64,000 nt of DNA from contig NZ_CP062252.1 of assembly GCF_014863605.1 (NCBI RefSeq), positions 5,929,501-5,993,500 on the forward strand, in the 5' to 3' direction. Positions 1-10,038 of this stretch are shown piece after piece; position 1 is the stretch's first letter; the number at the start of each line of letters is the position of its first letter. A model generated the notes under the pieces. That model searched no databases. It had not been told where the DNA came from and was given only the letters and a program-made list of their open reading frames with translations. The stretch comes from Pseudomonas allokribbensis. GTDB lineage: Bacteria > Pseudomonadota > Gammaproteobacteria > Pseudomonadales > Pseudomonadaceae. Position numbers and translations under genes: made by a program.

Positions 1-54
1 CCCCCGGTCGCGCCATTGATCACCGAATCCTCGCCAGTCAGCGCTGCGCGTTAG
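1..54 (+). CDS. Possible C-terminal tail of an upstream gene (partial)
   Basis: A reading frame is open from the first base and ends in TAG at 52-54, about 30 bases before glpE. In related pseudomonads apaH (diadenosine tetraphosphatase) precedes glpE, so this could be its last 17 codons. The tail itself (rich in Pro, Ser and Ala) carries no diagnostic residue, so the identity rests only on expected gene order. Confidence 0.3.
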   Translation, partial: PPVAPLITESSPVSAAR

Positions 55-87
55 ACTGCGTTTTCAGCCGAGCCACAGGAACCCGCC

Positions 88-417
88 ATGAGCGAATTCA
101 AACGTATCCCCCCGGAACAGGCCCAGGCCCTGCGCGAGCAAGGTGCCGTGGTGGTCGACGTCCGTGACCCAGCCACATTCGCGGCGCTGCACATCAGCGG
201 CTCGAAGCATCTGGACAATCATTCCCTGCACGCCTTCATCCAAGGGGCCGACCTCGATGCCCCGACTGTCGTGGTCTGCTATCACGGCAACTCGAGCCAG
301 GGTGCCGCGGCGTATCTCGTGAGCCAGGGCTTCTCCGACGTCTACAGCATGGACGGTGGCTTCGAGCTGTGGCGTACGACTTTTCCTTCGGAAACCGCGC
401 AAGGCACCTCCGAATAA
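88..417 (+). CDS. glpE: Thiosulfate sulfurtransferase GlpE (single-domain rhodanese)
   Basis: The protein is 109 residues, the length of a single rhodanese domain. It should transfer the sulfane sulfur of thiosulfate to cyanide or another thiophilic acceptor in the cytoplasm. The active-site loop is visible as [13 protein letters not shown], with the catalytic Cys followed by a YHGNSS loop typical of GlpE; the N-terminal VVDVRDP strand is also characteristic. The ATG at 88 has AGGA about seven bases upstream. It lies upstream of prkA, separated by almost 300 bases that include a hairpin, so it is probably a separate transcription unit, perhaps the last gene of the unit that precedes the window. 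Confidence 0.92.
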   Translation: MSEFKRIPPEQAQALREQGAVVVDVRDPATFAALHISGSKHLDNHSLHAFIQGADLDAPTVVVCYHGNSSQGAAAYLVSQGFSDVYSMDGGFELWRTTFPSETAQGTSE

Positions 418-460
418 TTTTTTTGTAACGTGCAAGCCCCGGCTCCCGTGGGCTCGCGCG

Positions 461-483
461 GTGGCAGACGAACGGTCTGCCAC
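461..483. terminator. Hairpin after glpE
   Basis: GTGGCAGAC and GTCTGCCAC form a perfect 9-bp stem around a 5-base loop. There is no T-tract on either side, so it may be an RNA 3' end stabiliser or a repeat-type palindrome rather than a true intrinsic terminator. Confidence 0.45.
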
Positions 484-523
484 AACTAATTACGTATCTC
501 GCCTTTACCTCCTGAATTCCCAA

Positions 524-533
524 CTATCCTTAA
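524..533 (+). promoter_or_regulatory. Candidate sigma-S type -10 element for prkA
   Basis: CTATCCTTAA differs from the classical RpoS -10 (CTATACTTAA) at one base and has no good -35 partner, as is common for RpoS promoters. It lies about 180 bases before prkA. The enterobacterial homologues yeaGH are stress induced, which fits, but this is inference from a short motif. Confidence 0.3.
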
Positions 534-714
534 GCCCAGGCCATCCAAAACAGGGGAGAGCCGGTACACCGGCGCACGGGTCATCGGGAGTGACTTTCGC
601 GGTTGTCGATCGCGGAGGGGTTCTGGGGGGTAAACAACAGCTGCCTTAGCGGCTGCTTGCCAGCATCGACTGAGTGATCCGGCGTCGGCTCCACGTATCG
701 AGCGAGGTGACGTC

Positions 715-2637
715 ATGAGTATCTTTAGCCACTTCCAACAACGCTTCGAGTCCACACGCCAGGAAGAACTCTCGCTGCAAGAGTACCTGGAGCTGTGCAA
801 GAAAGACCGTAGCGCCTACGCTTCCGCTGCCGAACGTCTGTTAATGGCCATCGGCGAACCGGAGCTGCTCGACACCTCGACCAACTCGAGGCTGTCGCGA
901 ATCTTCTCGAACAAGGTGATCCGCCGCTATCCGGCCTTTGAAGACTTCCACGGGATGGAAGAATGCATCGACCAGATCGTGTCGTATTTCCGCCATGCCG
1001 CCCAGGGCCTCGAGGAGAAGAAACAGATCCTCTACCTGCTCGGTCCCGTCGGTGGTGGTAAATCCTCCCTGGCCGAGAAGCTGAAACAGCTCATGGAAAG
1101 AGTGCCTTTCTACGCCATCAAGGGTTCACCGGTTTTCGAATCTCCCCTGGGTCTGTTCAACGCCACCGAAGATGGCGCGATCCTCGAAGAAGACTTCGGC
1201 ATTCCCCGGCGCTACCTGAACACCATCATGTCGCCATGGGCGACCAAGCGCCTGGCCGAATTCGGCGGCGACATCAGCCAGTTCCGCGTGGTCAAGCTCT
1301 ACCCGTCGATCCTCAACCAGATCGCCGTGGCCAAGACCGAACCCGGTGACGAGAACAACCAGGACATCTCGGCGCTGGTCGGCAAGGTCGACATCCGCAA
1401 ACTCGAGGAATATCCGCAGAACGACGCCGATGCCTACAGCTACTCGGGCGCGCTGTGCCGGGCCAACCAGGGTCTGATGGAATTCGTCGAAATGTTCAAG
1501 GCACCGATCAAGGTGCTGCACCCGTTGCTGACCGCCACTCAGGAAGGCAACTACAACAGTACCGAAGGCCTCGGCGCGATTCCGTTCACCGGGATCCTGC
1601 TGGCCCACTCCAACGAATCGGAGTGGCACACCTTCCGCAACAACAAGAACAACGAAGCCTTCATCGACCGGATCTACATCGTCAAAGTGCCGTACTGCCT
1701 GCGGGTCAGCGACGAAGTGAAGATCTACGACAAACTGCTGTTCAACAGTTCCCTGGCCAAAGCCCATTGCGCGCCGGACACCCTCAAGATGCTGGCGCAG
1801 TTCACCGTGCTGTCACGCTTGAAGGAGCCGGAAAACTCCAACATCTACTCCAAGATGCGGGTGTACGACGGCGAAAATCTCAAGGACACCGATCCGAAGG
1901 CCAAGTCGATCCAGGAATATCGCGACTCGGCGGGCGTCGACGAAGGCATGAACGGTCTGTCGACCCGGTTCGCGTTCAAGATCCTGTCCAAGGTCTTCAA
2001 CTTCGACCCGCATGAAATCGCCGCCAACCCGGTGCACCTGCTCTATGTGCTGGAACAGCAGATCGAACAGGAACAGTTCCAGGCCGAAACCCGCGAGCGC
2101 TATCTGCGCTATCTGAAGGAATACCTGGCGCCGCGTTATATCGAATTCATCGGCAAGGAGATCCAGACCGCCTACCTCGAGTCTTACAGCGAGTACGGCC
2201 AGAACATCTTCGACCGCTACGTGCTGTATGCGGACTTCTGGATTCAGGATCAGGAATACCGCGATCCGGAAACCGGCGAGATCCTCAACCGCGTCGCCCT
2301 CAACGAGGAACTGGAAAAAATCGAGAAACCGGCCGGCATCAGCAATCCGAAGGATTTCCGCAACGAAATCGTCAACTTCGTACTGCGCGCCCGGGCCAAC
2401 AACAACGGCAAGAACCCGACCTGGCTCAGCTACGAAAAACTGCGGGTGGTCATCGAGAAGAAAATGTTCTCGAACACCGAGGATCTGCTGCCGGTCATCA
2501 GCTTCAATGCCAAGGCCAGCAAAGAGGATCAGCAGAAACACAACGACTTCGTTACACGAATGGTCGAACGCGGCTACACCGACAAACAGGTACGACTGCT
2601 CTCCGAGTGGTATCTGCGGGTCAGAAAATCACAGTAA
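715..2637 (+). CDS. prkA: PrkA-family serine protein kinase
   Basis: At 640 residues this is a full-length PrkA (YeaG) protein. The N-terminal AAA-like region has a clear Walker A (GPVGGGKS, around residues 110-117), and the C-terminal third is the PrkA kinase-like domain. In E. coli and Bacillus, PrkA acts in stationary-phase and nutrient-stress adaptation; recent work also describes ATPase/protease-like activity for the family, so kinase is the conventional label. It is followed by yeaH and spoVR on the same strand, a trio conserved across proteobacteria that probably works as one stress module. ATG at 715 has GAGG upstream at good spacing. The 205 bases to yeaH contain only a weak CCCAA/TTGGG hairpin at 2747-2761. 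Confidence 0.95.
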   Translation: MSIFSHFQQRFESTRQEELSLQEYLELCKKDRSAYASAAERLLMAIGEPELLDTSTNSRLSRIFSNKVIRRYPAFEDFHGMEECIDQIVSYFRHAAQGLEEKKQILYLLGPVGGGKSSLAEKLKQLMERVPFYAIKGSPVFESPLGLFNATEDGAILEEDFGIPRRYLNTIMSPWATKRLAEFGGDISQFRVVKLYPSILNQIAVAKTEPGDENNQDISALVGKVDIRKLEEYPQNDADAYSYSGALCRANQGLMEFVEMFKAPIKVLHPLLTATQEGNYNSTEGLGAIPFTGILLAHSNESEWHTFRNNKNNEAFIDRIYIVKVPYCLRVSDEVKIYDKLLFNSSLAKAHCAPDTLKMLAQFTVLSRLKEPENSNIYSKMRVYDGENLKDTDPKAKSIQEYRDSAGVDEGMNGLSTRFAFKILSKVFNFDPHEIAANPVHLLYVLEQQIEQEQFQAETRERYLRYLKEYLAPRYIEFIGKEIQTAYLESYSEYGQNIFDRYVLYADFWIQDQEYRDPETGEILNRVALNEELEKIEKPAGISNPKDFRNEIVNFVLRARANNNGKNPTWLSYEKLRVVIEKKMFSNTEDLLPVISFNAKASKEDQQKHNDFVTRMVERGYTDKQVRLLSEWYLRVRKSQ

Positions 2638-2842
2638 ACCGCGGCCGGTCAGACCGGTTGTCGTCAGCCCGAGGCTTGTGTGCGCATTTTCTGCTACACA
2701 GGCCTCTGGAAGGTGTTCGAAAGGCGGTAGCGAGGTTCAGGCAGCACCCAAAGCGCTTGGGGGAGCGTGTGCGTCCCTTGGCATTCGGTTCAACGCTGCA
2801 TGACCGCTCGCCCCTTTGCAGGACAGCTTCTAAGGAGCAGTC

Positions 2843-4114
2843 ATGAGCTATGTGATCGACCGACGTCTCAATGGCAAGAACAAAAGCACGGTAAACCGTC
2901 AGCGCTTCCTGCGGCGTTACCGTGACCACATCAAGAAGGCTGTCGAAGAGGCGGTCAGCCGGCGCTCCATCACCGACATGGAGCACGGCGAGCAAATCAG
3001 CATTCCCGGTCGCGACATCGACGAACCGGTGCTTCACCATGGCCGTGGCGGTAAGCAGACCGTGGTTCACCCCGGCAACAAGGAATTCACCGCAGGCGAA
3101 CACATCGCCCGCCCACCGGGAGGCGGCGGCGGTCGCGGACCGGGCAAGGCCGGCAACTCCGGCGAAGGCATGGATGAATTCGTGTTCCAGATCACCCAGG
3201 AAGAATTCCTCGAATTCATGTTCGAGGACCTCGAACTGCCCAACCTGGTCAAACGCAACCTGAGTGGCACCGATACCTTCAAGACGGTCCGCGCCGGGAT
3301 CAGCAACGAGGGCAACCCGTCCCGGATCAACATCATTCGCACACTGCGCTCGGCCCACGCCCGGCGAATCGCGCTGTCCGGCAGCAGCCGCGCCAAACTG
3401 CGCGAAGCCAAGGAAGAACTGGCCCGCCTGAAACGCGAAGAACCGGACAACTTCGGCGATATCCAGAATCTCGAAGCCGAAATCGAAAAACTCAGCGCGC
3501 GTATCCACCGTGTGCCGTTCCTCGACACCTTCGACCTCAAGTACAACCTGCTGATCAAGCAACCGAACCCAAGCTCGAAAGCCGTGATGTTCTGCCTGAT
3601 GGACGTTTCCGGCTCCATGACCCAGGCGACCAAGGACATCGCCAAACGCTTTTTCATCCTGCTGTACCTGTTCCTCAAGCGGAACTACGACAAGATCGAC
3701 GTCGTGTTCATCCGCCACCACACCAGCGCACGGGAAGTGGACGAAGAAGAGTTTTTCTATTCGCGGGAAACCGGCGGCACCATCGTTTCCAGCGCGCTGA
3801 AGCTGATGCAGGAGATCATGGCAGAGCGCTATCCGAGCAACGAATGGAACATCTACGCCGCACAGGCTTCCGACGGCGACAACTGGAACGACGACTCGCC
3901 GATCTGCCGCGACATCCTGATCAATCAGATCATGCCGTTTGTGCAGTACTACACTTACGTAGAGATCACCCCGCGCGAACATCAGGCCCTGTGGTACGAG
4001 TACGAACGCATCGCCGAAGCCTTTTCTGACACTTTTGCCCAGCAGCAGCTGGTCTCGGCCGGAGATATCTATCCGGTCTTCCGTGAACTCTTCCAGCGCA
4101 GGTTAGTGACATGA
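2843..4114 (+). CDS. yeaH: YeaH/YhbH family protein (DUF444, von Willebrand A-like)
   Basis: The 423-residue protein matches the DUF444 family in length and context. The C-terminal half carries a von Willebrand factor A-like fold with a MIDAS-type motif DVSGSM, its Asp at residue 254. A Gly/Pro-rich linker lies near residues 90-112 and a charged, probably coiled segment around 180-225. The family always travels with PrkA and SpoVR and is thought to be a partner of the kinase; its molecular activity is not established. The start has AAGGAG just upstream. Its stop overlaps the spoVR start by four bases (ATGA), indicating translational coupling. Confidence 0.93.
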   Translation: MSYVIDRRLNGKNKSTVNRQRFLRRYRDHIKKAVEEAVSRRSITDMEHGEQISIPGRDIDEPVLHHGRGGKQTVVHPGNKEFTAGEHIARPPGGGGGRGPGKAGNSGEGMDEFVFQITQEEFLEFMFEDLELPNLVKRNLSGTDTFKTVRAGISNEGNPSRINIIRTLRSAHARRIALSGSSRAKLREAKEELARLKREEPDNFGDIQNLEAEIEKLSARIHRVPFLDTFDLKYNLLIKQPNPSSKAVMFCLMDVSGSMTQATKDIAKRFFILLYLFLKRNYDKIDVVFIRHHTSAREVDEEEFFYSRETGGTIVSSALKLMQEIMAERYPSNEWNIYAAQASDGDNWNDDSPICRDILINQIMPFVQYYTYVEITPREHQALWYEYERIAEAFSDTFAQQQLVSAGDIYPVFRELFQRRLVT

Positions 4115-5673
4115 CCGCCAAAGAGCAGAAGCGCCAACCCATTTCCACCGGCTCCGAATGGACATTCGAGCTGATCCAGACCTACGACCGCGAAATTGCC
4201 CGGATCGCGGCCGGGTACGCCCTGGACACCTATCCCAACCAGATTGAAGTGATCACCGCCGAACAGATGATGGACGCCTACGCTTCGGTCGGCATGCCGC
4301 TGGGCTATCACCACTGGTCCTACGGCAAACACTTCCTCAGCACCGAGAAATCCTACAGTCGCGGGCAGATGGGGCTGGCCTACGAGATCGTGATCAACTC
4401 CGACCCGTGCATCGCCTACCTGATGGAGGAAAACACCATCTGCATGCAGGCGCTGGTGGTGGCCCATGCCTGCTACGGCCACAACAGCTTCTTCAAGGGC
4501 AACTACCTGTTCCGCACCTGGACCGATGCCAGCTCTATCATCGATTACCTGGTGTTCGCCAAGCAGTACATCATGCAATGCGAGGAGCGCCATGGCATCG
4601 ACGCGGTCGAGGACCTGCTCGATTCCTGCCATGCCTTGATGAACTACGGCGTCGACCGCTACAAACGTCCGTACCCGATTTCCGCCGAGGAAGAGCGGCG
4701 CCGGCAGAAGGATCGCGAAGAACACCTGCAGAAACAGATCAACGACCTGTGGCGCACCATTCCCAAAGGCGCAGACAAATACAGCGACAAGGACAACGCA
4801 CGCTTCCCGGCCGAGCCACAGGAAAACATCCTGTACTTCATCGAGAAACACGCGCCGCTGCTGGAGCCCTGGCAGCGGGAGATCGTGCGGATCGTGCGCA
4901 AGATCGCCCAGTATTTCTATCCACAGCGCCAGACCCAGGTGATGAACGAGGGCTGGGCAACCTTCTGGCACTACACGTTGATGAACGACCTGTACGACGA
5001 GGGTCTGGTCACCGATGGCTTCATGATGGAGTTCCTCACGTCTCACACCAGCGTGGTGTTCCAGCCAGGTTTCGACAGTCCCTACTACAACGGCATCAAC
5101 CCTTACGCACTGGGTTTTGCCATGTACCGCGACATCCGGCGCATGTGCGAAGAACCAACGGAAGAAGACCGTCGCTGGTTCCCGGAAATCGCCGGCACCG
5201 ACTGGCTGTCGACCATCAAGTTCGCCATGAGCAGCTTCAAGGACGAGAGTTTCATCCTGCAGTACCTGTCACCCAAGGTGATCCGCGACCTGAAACTGTT
5301 CAGCATCCTCGATGACGACCAGAAGGACGATCTGCTGGTGCCCGCCATTCATGACGAGGGCGGCTACCGGATCATCCGCGAGACCCTGGCCGCGCAGTAC
5401 AACCTCGGCAACCGTGAACCGAACGTGCAGATCTACAGCATCGACCGGCGCGGCGACCGCTCACTGACCCTGCGTCACCAGCAGCACGACCGAAAACCGC
5501 TGGGCGACTCCACCGAAGAGGTACTCAAGCACCTGCACCGGTTGTGGGGTTTCGACATTCATCTGGAAACCCTGCAGGGCGACCAGATCATGAAAACCCA
5601 CCATGTACCGCCCCGCAGCGAACACGGTGAGGGAGATTACGGTCGGCTCGATCTGGCCGTCATTCATCTTTGA
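4111..5673 (+). CDS. SpoVR family protein (YcgB-like)
   Basis: A 520-residue SpoVR-family protein, the usual length. The name comes from a Bacillus sporulation cortex protein, but in Pseudomonas there is no spore; the family accompanies PrkA and YeaH and is linked to stationary-phase/stress physiology with unknown biochemistry. The central region contains conserved histidines and the [11 protein letters not shown] segment, which recalls a metallopeptidase-like helix with a glutamate and histidines and is a hallmark of the family. Its ATG overlaps the yeaH stop (ATGA), so the two are co-translated. Confidence 0.92.
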   Translation: MTAKEQKRQPISTGSEWTFELIQTYDREIARIAAGYALDTYPNQIEVITAEQMMDAYASVGMPLGYHHWSYGKHFLSTEKSYSRGQMGLAYEIVINSDPCIAYLMEENTICMQALVVAHACYGHNSFFKGNYLFRTWTDASSIIDYLVFAKQYIMQCEERHGIDAVEDLLDSCHALMNYGVDRYKRPYPISAEEERRRQKDREEHLQKQINDLWRTIPKGADKYSDKDNARFPAEPQENILYFIEKHAPLLEPWQREIVRIVRKIAQYFYPQRQTQVMNEGWATFWHYTLMNDLYDEGLVTDGFMMEFLTSHTSVVFQPGFDSPYYNGINPYALGFAMYRDIRRMCEEPTEEDRRWFPEIAGTDWLSTIKFAMSSFKDESFILQYLSPKVIRDLKLFSILDDDQKDDLLVPAIHDEGGYRIIRETLAAQYNLGNREPNVQIYSIDRRGDRSLTLRHQQHDRKPLGDSTEEVLKHLHRLWGFDIHLETLQGDQIMKTHHVPPRSEHGEGDYGRLDLAVIHL

Positions 5674-5736
5674 TCCCGTTCTGGCCTCCGAAAGTCCGGC
5701 GCAAGGGTTATCCTGTCGGGCCAACGGAGGTTTTTT

Positions 5737-6966
5737 ATGCAGATTTACAAGGTCGGCGGCGCAGTACGTGATCGCCTGCTGGGCAAACCGGTCACCGATA
5801 TCGATTGGGTGGTGGTCGGCGCCACCGCAGAAGAAATGCTCGCCCAAGGGTTTCGCCCGGTAGGCGCGGATTTCCCTGTGTTTCTTCACCCGAAAAGCGG
5901 CGAGGAGTACGCCCTCGCCCGCACCGAGCGCAAGAGCGGTCGCGGTTATGGCGGATTCACCTTTCACGCCAGCCCCGAGGTCACGCTCGAAGAAGACCTG
6001 ATCCGTCGCGACCTCACGATCAACGCCATGGCCGAGGACGATCAGCAAAACCTGACCGATCCCTATCACGGCCAGCGCGATCTCGACGATCGAATCCTGC
6101 GTCACGTTTCCCCCGCGTTCGCCGAAGATCCCCTGCGAGTCTTGCGTGTTGCCCGCTTTGCAGCTCGTTACGCGGAACTCGGCTTCAAGGTGGCGCCCGA
6201 GACGCTGGAACTGATGCGCGAGCTCAGCGAATCCGGCGAACTGGAGGCCCTGACCGCCGAACGCAGCTGGAAAGAGATTTCCCGCGCACTGATGGAAAAT
6301 CAGCCGCAGGTTTTCATTCAGGTATTGCGCGATTGCGGCGCTCTGAAAGTGCTGATGCCGGAAGTCGATGCCTTGTTCGGCGTACCGCAACCGGAAGCCC
6401 ATCACCCGGAAATCGACAGCGGCATTCACACGCTGAGCGTGCTTGAGCAAGCCGCCCTCCACCAGCAACCGCTGACAGTGCGCTGGGCCTGCCTGCTGCA
6501 CGACCTCGGCAAAGGTCTGACGCCGGAAGAGGAATGGCCGCGGCATATCGCCCATGAGCACAAAGGCCTGAAGCTGATCAAAGCCGTCAACGAACGCTTC
6601 AAGGCACCGAAGGATTGTCAGGAACTGGCCTTGCTGGTTGGCCAGTACCACACCCACGGTCATCGCGCCCTGGAACTGAAGGCGTCGACCTTGCTGGAAT
6701 TGCTGCAGAGCTTTGATGTTTATCGCCGACCGCAGCGTTTCGAAGAATTTATCGTCGCGTGCGAGATGGATGCACGAGGCCGCAAAGGACTTGAGCAGCG
6801 CAGTTATCCACAGGCCGATTACCTGCGCGGTGCAGCCAGCGCTGCTCGGGGTGTTGCGGTTCAGCCGCTGCTGGAGAAGGGCTTCCAAGGCCCCGAACTG
6901 GGCGAAGCGCTCAAGCGCGAACGGCTCAAGGCGTTGAAGGCTTACAAGGAATCAGCGTCTTCCTGA
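5737..6966 (+). CDS. cca: CCA-adding enzyme (tRNA nucleotidyltransferase), multifunctional type
   Basis: A 409-residue class II nucleotidyltransferase that builds and repairs the CCA end of tRNAs. The N-terminal catalytic head shows GGAVRD and the metal-binding DID at residues 21-23, followed by the [10 protein letters not shown] motif. A C-terminal HD phosphohydrolase domain is present (HDLGKG, His255-Asp256), so this is the long, E. coli-like form with phosphatase/phosphodiesterase activity. GGAGG precedes the start. It is followed by a REP-like palindrome and then the convergent fol genes. Confidence 0.95.
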   Translation: MQIYKVGGAVRDRLLGKPVTDIDWVVVGATAEEMLAQGFRPVGADFPVFLHPKSGEEYALARTERKSGRGYGGFTFHASPEVTLEEDLIRRDLTINAMAEDDQQNLTDPYHGQRDLDDRILRHVSPAFAEDPLRVLRVARFAARYAELGFKVAPETLELMRELSESGELEALTAERSWKEISRALMENQPQVFIQVLRDCGALKVLMPEVDALFGVPQPEAHHPEIDSGIHTLSVLEQAALHQQPLTVRWACLLHDLGKGLTPEEEWPRHIAHEHKGLKLIKAVNERFKAPKDCQELALLVGQYHTHGHRALELKASTLLELLQSFDVYRRPQRFEEFIVACEMDARGRKGLEQRSYPQADYLRGAASAARGVAVQPLLEKGFQGPELGEALKRERLKALKAYKESASS

Positions 6967-6973
6967 GAACATC

Positions 6974-7008
6974 TGACGCCATCGCGATGGCTGCTCGCGA
7001 TGGCGTCA
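6974..7008. repeat. REP-like palindrome between convergent cca and folK
   Basis: A perfect 14-bp inverted repeat (TGACGCCATCGCGA / TCGCGATGGCGTCA) around a 7-base loop. The ATCGCGA core resembles the abundant REP half-sites of the fluorescens group, and its place between convergent genes is typical. It may also terminate transcription from both sides. Confidence 0.65.
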
Positions 7009-7009
7009 G

Positions 7010-7531
7010 TCAGCTCAACAGATCTGAAGGCGTGAGCTGAATACCGCGCCATTCAAACCCGACCGGTGCCAACACCTGATCGATTTGCGCCTCGGCCCAC
7101 AACGTGGCAAAACTTTTTCCCACGCCTGGATGTACCCGATCCGGCGCAATCAGCGACAGCGGCCACAGCACAAAGGCATTTTTCAGAATTTCGGCCCGGG
7201 GCAGGATCAGCCCGTCGAAATTGCCTGCCAGCTCGCCGTACAGCAAGACGTCGATATCCAGCGGCAACCCCTTGCGATCCGGGGCATAACGACCGTTATC
7301 CGCCTCGATGAATTTCAGCCGACGATCCAGCTCCATCAACGGCAGATCGGTAAACGCCGAGACCACGAAGTTGTAGAAAGGCCCGCTCTTGATCCCCACC
7401 GGCTGGCTTTCGAACACCGCCGAACAGCGGATATCCACCAGAAAACCGGCCAGGGCATCCAGACCTGCGCGCAAATGGGTTTCGCGCTCGATATTGCTAC
7501 CGAGCCCGAGATAGACCTGAGTCAGCGACAT
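7010..7531 (-). CDS. folK: 2-amino-4-hydroxy-6-hydroxymethyldihydropteridine diphosphokinase
   Basis: A 173-residue HPPK, which pyrophosphorylates 6-hydroxymethyl-7,8-dihydropterin with ATP in folate synthesis. The N-terminal GLGSN motif and the LPLDIDVLLYG segment carrying the two metal-binding aspartates are visible. Its start overlaps the end of folB by 10 bases, so the consecutive pathway enzymes FolB and FolK are translationally coupled. Confidence 0.93.
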   Translation of the reverse strand: MSLTQVYLGLGSNIERETHLRAGLDALAGFLVDIRCSAVFESQPVGIKSGPFYNFVVSAFTDLPLMELDRRLKFIEADNGRYAPDRKGLPLDIDVLLYGELAGNFDGLILPRAEILKNAFVLWPLSLIAPDRVHPGVGKSFATLWAEAQIDQVLAPVGFEWRGIQLTPSDLLS

Positions 7532-7878
7532 CCGCGCTCGATCTCCACGCCCACACCACCCTTGGCGGCCGGGACCGCGCCAGGCTTGGTCAGCTTCAGT
7601 CGCACCCAGGTAATCTTGAATTCGTTCATCAGCACTTCGACCAGACGCTCGGCGAAGGTCTCGACCAGTTGATACTGGGATTGCTCGGCAAAGGCCTGGA
7701 TCCGCGTGGAAACACTGGCGTAATCGAGTGCCAGGGTCAGGTCGTCACCGGCAGCAGCCGGGCGATTGTCCCAGGCGAAGCTCAGATCAAGGCGCAGGCA
7801 CTGTCGGATGCCGCGCTCCCAGTCGTAGGCACCGATCACGGTGTCGACTTCCAGGCCCTCGATAAACACTCTGTCCAA
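7522..7878 (-). CDS. folB: Dihydroneopterin aldolase FolB
   Basis: Converts 7,8-dihydroneopterin to 6-hydroxymethyl-dihydropterin plus glycolaldehyde in folate synthesis. The start chosen is TTG at 7878-7876, giving 118 residues beginning [15 protein letters not shown] after the initiator; GGAGAA lies just upstream, and family members begin at this strand. An upstream ATG eight codons earlier is open but has no comparable ribosome site. The conserved GAYDWERG loop and the ETFAERL segment are recognisable. Divergent from plsY, with about 75 bases shared for promoters. Confidence 0.9.
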   Translation of the reverse strand: MDRVFIEGLEVDTVIGAYDWERGIRQCLRLDLSFAWDNRPAAAGDDLTLALDYASVSTRIQAFAEQSQYQLVETFAERLVEVLMNEFKITWVRLKLTKPGAVPAAKGGVGVEIERGCR

Positions 7879-7952
7879 GCACTTTTCTCCGCTGCACGAC
7901 AAGGGCGCAATGCGCCGTTAGAATCAGGGCGTCCTCGCCCGGAATAGTTAGC

Positions 7953-8522
7953 ATGTTTTGGTTACTGGCGATCCTCGCCTACCTGCTCGGCTCGCTGTCC
8001 TTCGCCATTTTGCTCAGCCGCCTGACCGGAAATCCGGACCCGCGAATGAGTGGCTCGGGTAATGCCGGTGCCACCAACATGCTGCGCCTGGCCGGTCGCA
8101 AACTCGCGATCCTGACCCTGCTGGGTGATCTGTGCAAAGGCCTGCTACCGGTGCTGATCGCTTCGGCAGCGGGCCTTCCACTACAGGATCAGGCCTGGAT
8201 CGGCGTCTGCGCCGTGATCGGTCACCTGTTCCCGCTGTACTTCCGTTTCCGCGGCGGCAAGGGCGTTGCCACGGCGGCCGGCATGCTGCTGGGCCTGTAT
8301 TCGCCTGCCGCGCTGCTGGCCGTGTGTGCCTGGCTGCTGACGTTCTACCTGACCCGCACCAGCTCGCTGGCAGCGCTGATCGCCACGCCCCTGACCCTGC
8401 CATTACTGGCCTGGCAGGAACCGGAGGCGCTGCTGCCGATGAGCACGCTGACGCTGCTGATCGTCTGGCGCCACCGGGGCAATCTACGCGACCTGTTTGC
8501 CGGGCGCGAACGGCATTTTTAA
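7953..8522 (+). CDS. plsY: Glycerol-3-phosphate acyltransferase PlsY
   Basis: A 189-residue polytopic inner-membrane protein using acyl-phosphate to acylate glycerol-3-phosphate, the first step of phospholipid synthesis. About five hydrophobic segments are seen, starting at the N-terminus ([18 protein letters not shown]). The three conserved motifs are present: [12 protein letters not shown], the loop [14 protein letters not shown], and the C-terminal [10 protein letters not shown]. Convergent with tsaD, 23 bases apart. Confidence 0.95.
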   Translation: MFWLLAILAYLLGSLSFAILLSRLTGNPDPRMSGSGNAGATNMLRLAGRKLAILTLLGDLCKGLLPVLIASAAGLPLQDQAWIGVCAVIGHLFPLYFRFRGGKGVATAAGMLLGLYSPAALLAVCAWLLTFYLTRTSSLAALIATPLTLPLLAWQEPEALLPMSTLTLLIVWRHRGNLRDLFAGRERHF

Positions 8523-8545
8523 ATACCGCACGTGAGCGCCACTCA

Positions 8546-9571
8546 TTACAGTGCCGACAACTGCTCCATCGGCCAGCGCGCCTGCACGCTGATCGCCAGG
8601 CTTTCCTGCTGGCCAGCCTGCAAACGCTGGCAACCGGCAAACGCAATCATTGCGCCATTGTCGGTGCAGAATTCTGGACGGGCATAGAACACATCGCCCT
8701 TCATGTCGCCGAGCATTTTCTCCAGCGATACACGCAACGCCTTGTTGGCGCTGACGCCGCCAGCGATCACCAGACGCTTCATGCCGGCCTGCTTCAACGC
8801 ACGCTTGCACTTGATGGTCAAAGTCTCCACCACGGCCTGCTGGAACGCCAGCGCGATGTCGCAACGGGCTTGCTCGCTGTCGTCCCCGGCGCTGACGCAC
8901 TGCTGCCAGGTATTGAGGGCAAAGGTCTTCAAGCCACTGAAGCTGAAATCAAGGCCTGGGCGATCGCACATCGGACGCGGGAAGGTGAAACGTCCTGCGA
9001 CGCCCTTCTCCGCCAATTTGGCGATTTCCGGGCCGCCCGGGTAGTTGAGGCCCATCATCTTCGCAGTCTTGTCGAACGCTTCGCCTGCGGCGTCATCAAG
9101 GGTTTCGCCCAGCAGGCTGTATTGGCCGATGCCATCGACCTGAACCAGCTGCGTATGACCACCGGAGACCAACAAAGCGACGAACGGAAATTCCGGCGGC
9201 TTTGGCTCCAGCATCGGCGCCAGCAAGTGGCCCTCCATGTGGTGCACACCGAGGGCCGGAATGCCCCAGGCAAACGCCAGCGCCTGAGCGCACGAAGCAC
9301 CCACCAGCAAAGCACCCACCAGGCCAGGACCCGCGGTGTAGGCGATGGCGTCGATCTCGGTCGGCACGCAGTCGGCCTCGGCCAACACCTGACGGATCAA
9401 GGGCAGCATGCGCTTGACGTGATCGCGCGAGGCCAGCTCCGGCACCACACCGCCGTAGACGCGATGCAGGTCGATCTGACTGAACAATGCGTCGGCCAGC
9501 AGACCGCGTTCACTGTCGTATAAAGCGACGCCGGTTTCGTCGCAGGAAGTTTCTAATCCCAGTACTAGCAT
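8546..9571 (-). CDS. tsaD: tRNA N6-adenosine threonylcarbamoyltransferase TsaD
   Basis: The 341-residue Kae1/Qri7/YgjD-family enzyme transfers the threonylcarbamoyl group to A37 of ANN-decoding tRNAs, together with TsaB and TsaE (not in this window). The metal-binding HHMEGHL motif, the VSGGHTQL nucleotide-binding loop and the C-terminal [13 protein letters not shown] are intact. It is divergent from rpsU, an arrangement widely conserved in gammaproteobacteria. A TATTAT -10-like box for it lies at 9610-9615 on the minus strand. Confidence 0.95.
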   Translation of the reverse strand: MLVLGLETSCDETGVALYDSERGLLADALFSQIDLHRVYGGVVPELASRDHVKRMLPLIRQVLAEADCVPTEIDAIAYTAGPGLVGALLVGASCAQALAFAWGIPALGVHHMEGHLLAPMLEPKPPEFPFVALLVSGGHTQLVQVDGIGQYSLLGETLDDAAGEAFDKTAKMMGLNYPGGPEIAKLAEKGVAGRFTFPRPMCDRPGLDFSFSGLKTFALNTWQQCVSAGDDSEQARCDIALAFQQAVVETLTIKCKRALKQAGMKRLVIAGGVSANKALRVSLEKMLGDMKGDVFYARPEFCTDNGAMIAFAGCQRLQAGQQESLAISVQARWPMEQLSAL

Positions 9572-9658
9572 GGGTTTGCGCCTTGTTTAGGCTGAATTCG
9601 AAGGCGCGCATAATAGTCGCCACTGGATGCCCCGACCAGCGGTTTTCGATCAGAGGCT

Positions 9659-9687
9659 TTGCATTCCGAGCGTTGAGGGGTTAACAT
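9659..9687 (+). promoter_or_regulatory. Candidate rpsU promoter
   Basis: TTGCAT at 9659-9664 and TAACAT at 9682-9687 are separated by 17 bases and lie about 85 bases before rpsU. Both boxes are imperfect, so this is a tentative call. Confidence 0.3.
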
Positions 9688-9770
9688 CCGCAACCCTTAA
9701 AAACCGACGTCTTCAAGTGCTCTTTTGCCGCGAGGATGTTGACCCCGGTAATGAATGAAGGTAGCTCTGG

Positions 9771-9986
9771 ATGCCAGCCGTCAAAGTTAAAGAGAACGAA
9801 CCCTTCGACGTAGCTCTGCGTCGTTTCAAGCGCTCCTGCGAAAAAGCCGGTGTACTGGCTGAAGTTCGTAGCCGCGAATTTTACGAGAAGCCAACTTCTG
9901 AGCGTAAGCGCAAGGCAGCAGCCGCTGTTAAGCGTCACGCCAAGAAAGTTCAGCGCGAACAGCGCCGCGCCGTTCGTCTGTACTAA
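9771..9986 (+). CDS. rpsU: 30S ribosomal protein S21
   Basis: The 71-residue highly basic protein is the exact length of bacterial S21 and begins [20 protein letters not shown], the family signature. S21 sits at the 30S platform near the anti-Shine-Dalgarno region and helps initiation. GAAGG is upstream of the ATG. As in E. coli it heads the rpsU-dnaG-rpoD macromolecular synthesis region, with hairpins at and just after its stop that could set the ratio of S21 to primase. Confidence 0.97.
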
Positions 9987-9997
9987 TACACAGACGA
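9974..9997 (+). promoter_or_regulatory. Hairpin across the rpsU stop codon
   Basis: TCGTCTGT and ACAGACGA form an 8-bp perfect stem with the UAA in the 8-base loop. It could influence 3' processing or read-through to dnaG. Confidence 0.4.
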
Positions 9998-10015
9998 TCG
10001 TAGCAAGCTTCTGCC

Positions 10016-10038
10016 AAGCCCGGCCCTCAGCCGGGCTT
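10016..10038 (+). terminator. Probable rpsU terminator/attenuator
   Basis: AAGCCCGGC-CCTCA-GCCGGGCTT is a perfect 9-bp stem followed by a weak T-stretch. E. coli has a partial terminator in the same place that lowers dnaG expression relative to rpsU. Confidence 0.65.

Larger units (their letters stand above)
418..714. other. glpE-prkA intergenic region
   Basis: This 297-base stretch has no convincing gene. It holds a T-run just after glpE, a perfect hairpin at 461-483, a sigma-S-like -10 at 524-533, a small palindrome at 560-573 (GCCGGT-AC-ACCGGC) and several GGA motifs in the presumed prkA leader (near 555, 592 and 616). The leader is long enough for post-transcriptional control. Confidence 0.6.

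Noticed and set aside
6804..6812. TTATCCACA inside cca (others in pqqB at 26068 and srkA at 51843)
   Set aside because: Single copies inside coding sequence that are explained by codons; not counted as DnaA sites.
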